A stretch of 5,422 nucleotides of DNA from JBLNBU01 sp050260215. Its GTDB lineage: Bacteria > Pseudomonadota > Alphaproteobacteria > Rhodospirillales > Magnetospirillaceae. The translations under genes and the position numbers were made by a program. The stretch is from NCBI GenBank assembly GCA_050260215.1, contig JBLNBU010000127.1, positions 1 through 5,422 of the forward strand, read 5' to 3'. The notes beneath the pieces are model-generated. The model was not told the DNA's origin and searched no databases. It worked only from the letters and a program-made list of their open reading frames with translations. Shown here piece after piece: positions 1-5,422 of the stretch. Numbering within the stretch: the stretch's first letter is position 1; the number at the start of each line of letters is the position of its first letter.

Positions 1-1
1 T

Positions 2-1105
2 TCCCGTGCCCGCTCGAGCGCCCGCATCGTCGCGGTCACCGGCAGCGTCGGCAAAACCGGCACCAAGGAAATGCTGCGCCTGGTGCTGTCCGAGCAGGGC
101 CCGACCCATGCCTCGGTGGGCTCGTTCAACAACCACTGGGGCGTGCCGCTGTCGCTGTCGCGCATGCCCCGCGACGTGCGCTTCGCCGTGTTCGAGCTGG
201 GCATGAACCACCCGGGCGAGATCACCCCGCTGACCCGCATGGTCCGCCCGCACGTGGCCATCGTCACCACCGTCGAGGCGGTCCATACCGCCTTCTTCAC
301 CTCGACCGAGGAGATCGCCGACGCCAAGGCCGAGATCTTCGCCGGCCTGGAGCCGCACGGGGTGGCGGTGCTCAACCGCGACAACCGGCATTTCCGCCGC
401 CTGGCCGGCGCCGCCGGCGCCGCCGGCGTCGAGACCATTTGGTCGTTCGGCAGCCACATCGACGCCACCGCGCGGCTGCTGGACTGCGGCATCGACCCCG
501 ACGAGACCGCGGTGTTCGCCCTGCTCAAGGACCACCCCGTGGCCTATCGCATCGGGGTGCCCGGCCTGCACTGGGCGATGAACTCGCTGGCGGTGCTGCT
601 GGCGGTGCGCGCGCTGGGCGCCGACGCCGACCAGGGCGCGCGCCGGCTGATCGACATGACCCCGCCCAAGGGCCGGGGCGAACGCCACGTGGTCACCGTC
701 GCCGGCGGCACCGCCGAGGTCATCGACGAAAGCTACAACGCCTCGCCCGTGTCCATGCGCGCCGCCATCGCCACCCTGGCCGCCGCCAAGCCGGCCAAGC
801 ATGCGCGCCGCATCGCCGTGCTGGGCGACATGCTGGAGCTGGGCGACGACGCGCCCGCCCTGCACGCCGCCCTGGCCCAGGCGATCGCCGACTGGCGCAT
901 CGATCTGGTGTTCACCGCCGGCCCGCTGATGGCGGCGCTGGCGGCCGCCCTGCCCGAGGACAAGCGCGGCGGGCATGGCGAATCGTCCGAGGCGGTGGCG
1001 CCGCTGGTCAAGGCCGGGATCGGTCCCGGCGACGTGGTGATGGTGAAGGGCTCGGCGGGCAGCCGCATGGGCCGTGTGGTCAAGGCTTTGGTGGAAGGGT
1101 CCTGA
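2..1105 (+). CDS. murF: MurF, UDP-MurNAc-tripeptide--D-alanyl-D-alanine ligase (5' partial)
   Basis: This cytoplasmic ATP-dependent Mur ligase adds D-Ala-D-Ala to the UDP-MurNAc-tripeptide, giving the UDP-MurNAc-pentapeptide. The reading frame is open from base 2, so the gene starts outside the window. 367 residues are visible, and about 100 N-terminal residues (mainly the UDP-binding domain) are missing compared with the usual MurF length of roughly 460. Visible Mur-ligase signs are the ATP P-loop TGSVGKTGTKE (bases 38-70), ELGMNHPGE with its conserved Glu at base 194, GLHWAMNSLA (563-592), PPKGRGERH just before the C-terminal domain, ESYNASPVSMRAA (728-766), LGDMLELG and the C-terminal VKGSAGSRMG. 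An ATG at 71 falls after the P-loop, so it cannot be the true start. The TGA at 1103-1105 lies 2 bp before mraY, which fits co-transcription. No frameshift or missing key residue is seen. MurE and MurC are less likely because of the MurF-type SYNASP block and the position next to mraY. Confidence 0.96.
   Translation, partial: SRARSSARIVAVTGSVGKTGTKEMLRLVLSEQGPTHASVGSFNNHWGVPLSLSRMPRDVRFAVFELGMNHPGEITPLTRMVRPHVAIVTTVEAVHTAFFTSTEEIADAKAEIFAGLEPHGVAVLNRDNRHFRRLAGAAGAAGVETIWSFGSHIDATARLLDCGIDPDETAVFALLKDHPVAYRIGVPGLHWAMNSLAVLLAVRALGADADQGARRLIDMTPPKGRGERHVVTVAGGTAEVIDESYNASPVSMRAAIATLAAAKPAKHARRIAVLGDMLELGDDAPALHAALAQAIADWRIDLVFTAGPLMAALAAALPEDKRGGHGESSEAVAPLVKAGIGPGDVVMVKGSAGSRMGRVVKALVEGS
1093..1099 (+). 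promoter_or_regulatory. Shine-Dalgarno for mraY, supports GTG start
   Basis: GGAAGGG lies inside the last codons of murF, 8 bases before the GTG at 1108. No ATG in the mraY frame lies near the conserved N-terminus, and this site is well spaced for the GTG, so it decides the start. Confidence 0.7.
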
Positions 1106-1107
1106 AG

Positions 1108-2196
1108 GTGCTGTACAACCTGCTATACCCGCTGGCGGACCAGGTTGGCGTGTTCAACCTGTTCAAGTACCTGACCTTCCGCACCGGCGGCGCGGTGGTG
1201 ACGGCGCTGATCGTGTCGTTCCTGATCGGGCCCGGCCTGATCAACTGGCTGCGCAAGTGGCAGAAGCAGGGCCAGCCCATCCGCCTGGACGGCCCCGAAA
1301 GCCACCTGCTGACCAAGAAGGGAACGCCCACCATGGGCGGCTTCCTGATCCTGATCGCGCTGTCGACCGCAACCCTGCTGTGGGCCGATCTTCGGTCCCA
1401 GTACGTGTGGATCGTGCTGCTGGTCACCCTGGGCTACGGGTTGATCGGCTTCCTCGACGACTTCCTCAAGGTGTCGAAGAAGAACCCCAAGGGCCTGCCC
1501 GGCAAGGCCAAGCTGGCCGGCCAGATCGGCATCGCCCTGGTGGCGTCCATCTGGGTCATCAGCCTGCAGCGCGAGCCGCTGGCCGGCGCCCTGGCGGTTC
1601 CCTTCCTCAAGCACGTGCTGGTCCAGCTGGGCTGGTTCTACATCCCCTTCGCCGTGTTCGTGATCATCGGCGCCTCGAACGCGGTCAACCTGACCGATGG
1701 GCTGGACGGGCTGGCCATCGTGCCGGTGATGATCGCCGCCGGCGTGTTCGCGGTGATCTCCTACGTGGTCGGCCACGCGGTGTTCGCCAACTACCTGCAG
1801 ATCCACTACGTCACCGGCTCGGGCGAGCTGGCGGTGTTCTGCGGCGCCCTGGTCGGCGCCGGGCTGGGTTTCCTGTGGTTCAACGCGCCGCCGGCCATGG
1901 TGTTCATGGGCGACACCGGCTCGCTGGCCATGGGCGGCGCGCTGGGCGCCATTTCGGTGGTGACCAAGCACGAGATCGTGCTGGCCATCGTCGGCGGCCT
2001 GTTCGTGCTGGAAACCGTCTCGGTGATCGTGCAGGTCGCCTCGTTCAAGCTGACCGGCAAGCGGGTGTTCCGCATGGCGCCGCTGCACCACCACTTCGAA
2101 AAGAAGGGCTGGGCCGAGCCCACCGTTGTCATTCGTTTCTGGATCATCGCCGGCATCCTGGCCCTGGCCGGCCTGTCCACCCTGAAGCTCAGGTGA
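1108..2196 (+). CDS. mraY: MraY, phospho-MurNAc-pentapeptide transferase
   Basis: MraY is an integral inner-membrane enzyme that transfers phospho-MurNAc-pentapeptide from UDP to undecaprenyl phosphate, making lipid I. The product is 362 residues, the normal family length (about 360). The start is the GTG at 1108, giving MLYNLLYPLADQ, the conserved alphaproteobacterial N-terminus. The frame stays open far upstream, but that stretch is a murF shadow. Hallmarks in order: KKGTPTMGG at residues 70-78; the Asp pair D117-D118 in GFLDDFLK (Mg2+/substrate site of the family); NAVNLTDGLDGLA at 191-203 with D197 and D200; FMGDTGS with D269, the metal-binding Asp; and MAPLHHHFEKKGW with the His triad at 327-329. 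About ten hydrophobic segments fit the known ten-helix fold. It sits 2 bp after murF and 7 bp before murD, so translation is probably coupled. Nothing looks damaged. Confidence 0.97.
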   Translation: MLYNLLYPLADQVGVFNLFKYLTFRTGGAVVTALIVSFLIGPGLINWLRKWQKQGQPIRLDGPESHLLTKKGTPTMGGFLILIALSTATLLWADLRSQYVWIVLLVTLGYGLIGFLDDFLKVSKKNPKGLPGKAKLAGQIGIALVASIWVISLQREPLAGALAVPFLKHVLVQLGWFYIPFAVFVIIGASNAVNLTDGLDGLAIVPVMIAAGVFAVISYVVGHAVFANYLQIHYVTGSGELAVFCGALVGAGLGFLWFNAPPAMVFMGDTGSLAMGGALGAISVVTKHEIVLAIVGGLFVLETVSVIVQVASFKLTGKRVFRMAPLHHHFEKKGWAEPTVVIRFWIIAGILALAGLSTLKLR

Positions 2197-2203
2197 GGGC
2201 GGC

Positions 2204-3577
2204 ATGATCCTGGTTCCCTCCCTGGCAGGCAAGGCGGTGGCGGTGATGGGGCTCGGCAAGTCCGGGACCGCGACCGCGCGCGCGCTGGCCGCCAGCGGGG
2301 CCGGGGTGCTGGCCTGGGACGACAACGAGGGCGCGCGCCGCATCGCCGCCGAGGACGGCATCGCCATCGCCGACTTCTCGGTGGTCGACGTGGCCAAGGC
2401 GGCGCTGGTGGTGTGGAGCCCGGGCATTCCCCACACCTGGCCCGCGCCCCATCCGGTCGCCCAGCGGGCCCGTGCGGCCGGCGTGCCCATCCTGTGCGAC
2501 GTCGAGCTTCTGGCCCTGGCCAAGCCTGCCGCCCACTTCCTGGCGGTCAGCGGCACCAACGGCAAGTCGACCACCACCACCTTGCTGGCCCACGTGCTGG
2601 CCGAATGCGGGCGCGAATGCGCCGCCGGCGGCAACCTGGGCACCGCAGCGCTGGCCATGCCCGAGCTGGGGCCGGACGGGCGCTACGTCCTCGAGCTCAG
2701 CTCCTACCAGCTGGAACTGGTCGACACCTTGTCGCTGGATGTCGCCGTGTTGCTGAACATCACTCCCGACCACCTGGCCCGCCACGGCGGGCTGGACGGC
2801 TATGTGGCCTCGAAGCGGCGGATGTTCGCGCAAGTCAAGCCGGGCGGAACCGCCGTGGTCGGCGTCGACGACGAGCATTGCCGCGCCATCGCCGACGAGC
2901 TGGCCGCCAAGGGCCGCCGCGTGGTGCGCATCTCGGCCGAGCGGGTGCTCGACAAGGGTGTCTCGGCCCCCGACGGCGTGCTGCTCGACGACGGCCGCCC
3001 GATGTGCGACCTCAAGGCCGTCGCCCGCCTGCCCGGCCGCCACAACTGGCAGAACGCCTGCGCCGTCTATGCCTGCGCCCGCGCCGACGGCATCGCGCCC
3101 GAGGCCATCGCCGAGGCGCTGGTCAGCTATCCGGGCTTGGCCCACCGCCAGGAGTTGGTGGCCGAGATCGACGGCGTGGTCTACGTCAACGATTCCAAGG
3201 CCACCAACGCCGACGCCGCCGAGAAGGCGCTGGTCTGCTACGACCACGTCTACTGGATCATCGGCGGCCAGGCCAAGGAAGGCGGCATCGCCTCGCTGCA
3301 GCGTCATTTCGGCCGCATCGTCCACGCCTTCCTGATCGGCGAGGCCGCCGACCAGTTCGCCGCCACCCTGGACGGCAAGGTCGCCTTCACCCGCAGCGGC
3401 ACGCTCGCCGCCGCCGTAGCTGCCGCCCGTGAACGCGCCCTGGCCGACGGGCATGAGGACGCGGTGGTGCTGCTGAGCCCGGCCTGCGCCTCGTGGGACC
3501 AGTTCAAGAGCTTCGAACACCGCGGCCAGGCCTTCCGTGACCTCGTCGACGCCATGCCCGGACGGAGGCGCGCATGA
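2204..3577 (+). CDS. murD: MurD, UDP-MurNAc-L-alanine--D-glutamate ligase
   Basis: MurD is a cytoplasmic ATP-dependent ligase that adds D-Glu to UDP-MurNAc-L-Ala. The product is 457 residues, a normal MurD length. The N-terminal UDP-binding domain shows GLGKSG at 16-21. The central ATPase domain has the P-loop SGTNGKSTTTT (GTNGKST at 117-123), ELSSYQLE at 164-171 with E164 at the Mg2+-binding Glu position, NITPDHLARHG from 185, and K204 in YVASKRRMF, at the position carbamylated in E. coli MurD. The C-terminal domain has AHRQE (H314-E317), NDSKATN at 329-335 and the MurD-specific SPACASWDQF at 425-434 followed by KSFEHRGQAF. The ATG at 2204 follows a GAGGGCGG Shine-Dalgarno, and the UDP-binding domain begins right after it. 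The gene lies 7 bp after mraY, and its TGA overlaps the ftsW ATG as ATGA. No abnormality is seen. Confidence 0.97.
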   Translation: MILVPSLAGKAVAVMGLGKSGTATARALAASGAGVLAWDDNEGARRIAAEDGIAIADFSVVDVAKAALVVWSPGIPHTWPAPHPVAQRARAAGVPILCDVELLALAKPAAHFLAVSGTNGKSTTTTLLAHVLAECGRECAAGGNLGTAALAMPELGPDGRYVLELSSYQLELVDTLSLDVAVLLNITPDHLARHGGLDGYVASKRRMFAQVKPGGTAVVGVDDEHCRAIADELAAKGRRVVRISAERVLDKGVSAPDGVLLDDGRPMCDLKAVARLPGRHNWQNACAVYACARADGIAPEAIAEALVSYPGLAHRQELVAEIDGVVYVNDSKATNADAAEKALVCYDHVYWIIGGQAKEGGIASLQRHFGRIVHAFLIGEAADQFAATLDGKVAFTRSGTLAAAVAAARERALADGHEDAVVLLSPACASWDQFKSFEHRGQAFRDLVDAMPGRRRA

Positions 3578-4704
3578 GCCTGCATTTCGGCCGCACCGAT
3601 ACCTCCGTCCTCGGCCGCTGGTGGTGGACCGTCGACCGCTGGAGCATTGCCGCCCTGTTCGCCCTGGTCGGCATCGGCCTGCTGCTGACCATGGCCGCCA
3701 GCCCCGCGGTGGCCGAGCGCATCGGCGCCAACAGCTTCCATTTCGTCCGCCGCCAGTTCGTCTTCCTGGCCCCGGCCCTGGTCGCCATGCTGGCGGTGTC
3801 GCTGCTGTCGCCCCGCCAGGTGCGCCGGGTTGCGGTCATCGGCTTTCTTGGTGCGGTGGCTCTGCTGGTGGGCGTGCTGATCTTCGGCGCCGAGGTCAAG
3901 GGCGCCAAGCGCTGGCTGACCCTGGCCGGCATCTCGATTCAGCCGTCCGAGTTCGTCAAGCCGACCTTCGCCGTGGTGGCGGCGTGGATGTTCTCGGAAT
4001 CGCGCCTGAACCCGGGCTTCCCCGGCAAGACCATCGCCACCGCCCTGTACGGCGTCGTCGCCCTGCTGCTGCTGTTGCAGCCCGACGTCGGCCAGACGCT
4101 GATCGTCTCGGCGATCTGGGGCGCCCAGTTCTTCCTGGCCGGCCTGCCCATGGTGCTGGTCCTCGGCCTGGTCGGCCTGGGCGTGGTCGGCGGCGTCGGC
4201 GCCTATTTCGTCTTCCCCCACGTCCATTCCCGCGTCGAGCGCTTCCTCGACCCGTCCAGCGGCGACGCCTACCAGGTGGCGACCGCGCTCAACGCCTTCC
4301 GCAACGGCGGCCTGTTCGGCCGCGGTCCCGGCGAGGGCCGGGTCAAGCTGGTGCTGCCCGACGCCCACACCGACTTCATCCTGGCCGTTGGCGGCGAGGA
4401 GTTCGGCGTGCTGCTGTGCCTGGCGGTGGTCGCCCTGTTCGCCTTCATCGTGCTGCGCGGCTTCTCCCGCATTCTCAAGGAGGACAACCTGTTCGTGGTG
4501 CTCGCCACCGCCGGGCTGCTGGTGCAGTTCGGGCTGCAGGCGATCATCAACATGGCCTCGACCCTGCGGCTGATGCCGACCAAGGGGATGACGCTGCCGT
4601 TCATCTCCTACGGCGGCTCGTCGATGCTGGCCCTGGCGCTCGGCATGGGCATGGTGCTGGCGCTGACGCGGACCCGCTATGGCCGGGAGGGGCTGGAGTC
4701 ATGA
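3574..4704 (+). CDS. ftsW: FtsW, SEDS-family septal peptidoglycan glycosyltransferase
   Basis: FtsW is a polytopic inner-membrane SEDS protein that polymerises lipid II into glycan at the septum, working with its partner class B PBP (FtsI). The product is 376 residues, normal for the family. A short cytoplasmic start with a Trp-rich RWWWTVDRW (15-23) leads into about ten hydrophobic segments. SEDS hallmarks are KGAKRWL (109-115, with the conserved W114), IQPSEFVKP (122-130), NGGLFGRGPGEG, DAHTDFI with D267 (the position of the catalytic Asp in SEDS enzymes) followed by GGEEFG, INMASTLRLMPTKGMTLPFISYGGSSM (FISYGGSS at 343-350) and a short basic tail. RodA is a close relative; the dcw position between murD and murG settles on FtsW. 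The ATG overlaps the murD stop as ATGA, with GGAGG at 3564-3568 as Shine-Dalgarno. The stop at 4702-4704 lies in another ATGA that opens the odd spacer before murG. Confidence 0.97.
   Translation: MSLHFGRTDTSVLGRWWWTVDRWSIAALFALVGIGLLLTMAASPAVAERIGANSFHFVRRQFVFLAPALVAMLAVSLLSPRQVRRVAVIGFLGAVALLVGVLIFGAEVKGAKRWLTLAGISIQPSEFVKPTFAVVAAWMFSESRLNPGFPGKTIATALYGVVALLLLLQPDVGQTLIVSAIWGAQFFLAGLPMVLVLGLVGLGVVGGVGAYFVFPHVHSRVERFLDPSSGDAYQVATALNAFRNGGLFGRGPGEGRVKLVLPDAHTDFILAVGGEEFGVLLCLAVVALFAFIVLRGFSRILKEDNLFVVLATAGLLVQFGLQAIINMASTLRLMPTKGMTLPFISYGGSSMLALALGMGMVLALTRTRYGREGLES
4685..4692 (+). promoter_or_regulatory. Shine-Dalgarno-like GGGAGGGG in front of the ATGA at 4701
   Basis: This purine run sits at the end of ftsW, 8 bases before the ATG at 4701. 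That ATG opens only a 34-codon frame of repeat-like sequence. The spacing is what would be expected if the original murG start had been this ATGA overlap, as at murD-ftsW. It may also drive translation of the mini-ORF. The motif is seen directly; its role is inference. Confidence 0.45.
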
Positions 4705-4805
4705 GCGGAGCGAAGCGCAGCGCGGGCGCGGCGAGCGCCCCGGAGCGAAGCGGAGGAGCCAAGCGCGCGGATGCGCGCGCCCGGCGCCTGAGGGCGATGA
4801 CATGA
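4701..4805 (+). repeat. Probable small inserted repeat element between ftsW and murG, with a 34-codon mini-ORF
   Basis: This is the only non-homologous stretch in the window. It is bounded by ATGA at 4701-4704 (ftsW stop) and ATGA at 4802-4805 (murG start). Inside are a 12-bp direct repeat, CGGAGCGAAGCG at 4706-4717 and 4741-4752, and two possible hairpins: GGGCGC (4724-4729) with GCGCCC (4735-4740), and GCGCGC (4763-4768) with GCGCGC (4773-4778). One frame is open for the whole length and would give a 34-residue basic peptide starting MSGAKRSAGAA, with SGAKRS/SGGAKRA repeats and ending RAMT. It resembles no protein I know, and the frame probably follows from the repeat rather than being a selected gene. 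The murG frame is also open through it but has no start codon inside. Possible readings are a dispersed palindromic-type element, a translated coupling peptide, or plain spacer. I favour the first, without a genome-wide check. Confidence 0.5.
4790..4794 (+). promoter_or_regulatory. Shine-Dalgarno for murG
   Basis: GAGGG lies 7 bases before the ATG at 4802, inside the 3' end of the odd spacer. It supports 4802 as the present murG start over the in-frame ATG at 4679. Confidence 0.6.
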
Positions 4806-5422
4806 CCTCTCCCCTCGTCGTCCTTGCCGCCGGCGGTACCGGCGGCCACGTCTTCCCGGCCGAGGCCCTGGCCGAGGTGTTGCTCGATCGCGGCTTCCGC
4901 CTGGCGCTGGTCACCGACCGTCGCGGCCAGGCCTATGGCGGCGCGCTGGGCCGGATCGATACCCACCGCATCGCCGCCGGCGGCATCGCCGGCCGCAGCC
5001 CGGTGCGCATCGCGCGCGCCGTCTTCGAGCTGGGCCTGGGCGTGCTGCAGGCGCGCGGGCTGCTGGGCCGGCTGGCCCCGGCGGCGGTGATCGGCTTCGG
5101 CGGCTACGCCTCGGTGCCGACCATGGTGGCGGCATCCATGGCCGGCCTGCCCACCGCCATCCATGAGCAGAACGCGGTGCTGGGCCGTGCCAACCGCCTG
5201 CTGGCCGGGCGGGTGCGGCGCATCGCCACCTCGTATGCCGAGGTCTCGCACCTGGACGACCGCCTGGTGCCCAAGCTGGTCCACACCGGCATGCCGGTGC
5301 GCGCGCCCGTGGCGGCGCTGCGCGACGCTCCCTATCCGCCGCTCGACGACGCCTCGCCCATCTCGCTGCTGGTCCTGGGCGGCAGCCAGGGGGCGCGCGT
5401 GCTGTCCGAGGTGGTCCCGGCC
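4802..5422 (+). CDS. murG: MurG, UDP-GlcNAc:lipid I GlcNAc transferase (3' partial)
   Basis: MurG is a peripheral enzyme on the inner face of the cytoplasmic membrane that adds GlcNAc from UDP-GlcNAc to lipid I, giving lipid II, the substrate of FtsW. 207 codons are open to the window edge; about 150-170 C-terminal residues are missing compared with the usual 350-380. The visible part covers the N-terminal acceptor/membrane domain and the beginning of the UDP-GlcNAc domain. Motifs are the first Gly-rich loop AAGGTGGHVFPA at 9-20 with H16 (the conserved MurG His), GFGGYAS at 98-104, HEQNAVLGRAN at 121-131, TGMPVR at 162-167 and the Gly-rich loop LGGSQGAR at 192-199. Most MurG proteins I recall have Asn where M164 stands. 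The ATG at 4802 has a GAGGG site 7 bases upstream, and the first strand of the fold begins directly after it. It belongs to the same operon as ftsW, but behind an unusual 97-bp spacer. Confidence 0.95.
   Translation, partial: MTSPLVVLAAGGTGGHVFPAEALAEVLLDRGFRLALVTDRRGQAYGGALGRIDTHRIAAGGIAGRSPVRIARAVFELGLGVLQARGLLGRLAPAAVIGFGGYASVPTMVAASMAGLPTAIHEQNAVLGRANRLLAGRVRRIATSYAEVSHLDDRLVPKLVHTGMPVRAPVAALRDAPYPPLDDASPISLLVLGGSQGARVLSEVVPA

Noticed and set aside
1074..2207. A 377-codon plus-strand frame overlapping mraY, and similar Arg/Pro-rich frames over murD (2413-3432, 2802-3335) and ftsW (3537-4700)
   Set aside because: The translations are Arg/Gly/Pro-rich shadows of real genes read in the wrong frame. 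Only the last part of the frame ending at 4805, beyond ftsW, is worth discussing.
1123..2658. A 511-codon open frame on the minus strand, plus other long minus-strand frames at 2189-3520 and 3304-4368
   Set aside because: They lie antisense to clear mraY, murD and ftsW genes and have low-complexity Gly/Ala/Arg/Gln/His-rich translations with no recognisable domain. High third-position GC removes stops from the opposite strand, which explains them.
4724..4778. Spacer hairpins as a transcription terminator between ftsW and murG
   Set aside because: The stems are only 6 bp, and no T-run follows either of them. A terminator here would also cut off essential downstream genes.
4679..4801. In-frame ATG at 4679 as a possible earlier murG start (41 extra codons, no stop between)
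   Set aside because: The extension reads through the repeat-like spacer and is Arg/Gly-rich. MurG normally begins a few residues before its first Gly-rich loop, as it does from 4802, and a Shine-Dalgarno sits at 4790.
1..5422. A hidden novel system (defence, toxin-antitoxin, CRISPR, phage or transposase genes)
   Set aside because: Almost every base is covered by five well-recognised cell-wall and division genes in their normal order. The only unexplained DNA is the ~100-bp spacer.

Overview
The window is a continuous stretch of the dcw (division and cell wall) cluster, all on the + strand, in the order murF (5' end missing) - mraY - murD - ftsW - murG (3' end missing). The order matches the usual alphaproteobacterial cluster. 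The very GC-rich sequence, with G or C in most third codon positions, and protein features such as the FtsW N-terminus with RWWWTVDRW, suggest an alphaproteobacterium. A Rhodospirillales/Magnetospirillum-like organism is my best guess, from memory of such proteins and not from any search.

Layout: murF runs from the left edge to 1105. mraY starts with GTG two bases later (1108-2196). murD follows after 7 bp (2204-3577). ftsW overlaps murD by the 4-bp ATGA (3574-4704). A 97-bp non-homologous spacer follows (4705-4801). murG starts at 4802 and runs off the right edge. Apart from that spacer there is essentially no intergenic DNA. I see no internal promoter, terminator, RNA gene, transposase or CRISPR. 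The genes look like one translationally coupled transcription unit.

Together the genes cover late peptidoglycan precursor synthesis and its use at the septum. MurD adds D-Glu to UDP-MurNAc-L-Ala, and MurF adds D-Ala-D-Ala to make the UDP-MurNAc-pentapeptide. MraY moves the phospho-MurNAc-pentapeptide onto undecaprenyl phosphate (lipid I), and MurG adds GlcNAc (lipid II). FtsW is the SEDS glycosyltransferase that polymerises lipid II at the division site. All the key motifs I looked for are intact.

The one unusual spot is the ftsW-murG junction. A 101-bp segment (4701-4801 or 4705-4805, depending on which ATGA copy is counted) is bounded by ATGA at both ends. It contains 12-bp direct repeats and small GC hairpins, and is open as a 34-codon mini-ORF that overlaps ftsW and murG by ATGA on its two sides. 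Removing it would recreate the same ATGA stop/start overlap seen at murD-ftsW, with a good Shine-Dalgarno already in place. It looks like a small repeat element inserted between two overlapping genes. I see no new multi-gene system; the rest of the window is ordinary core metabolism.
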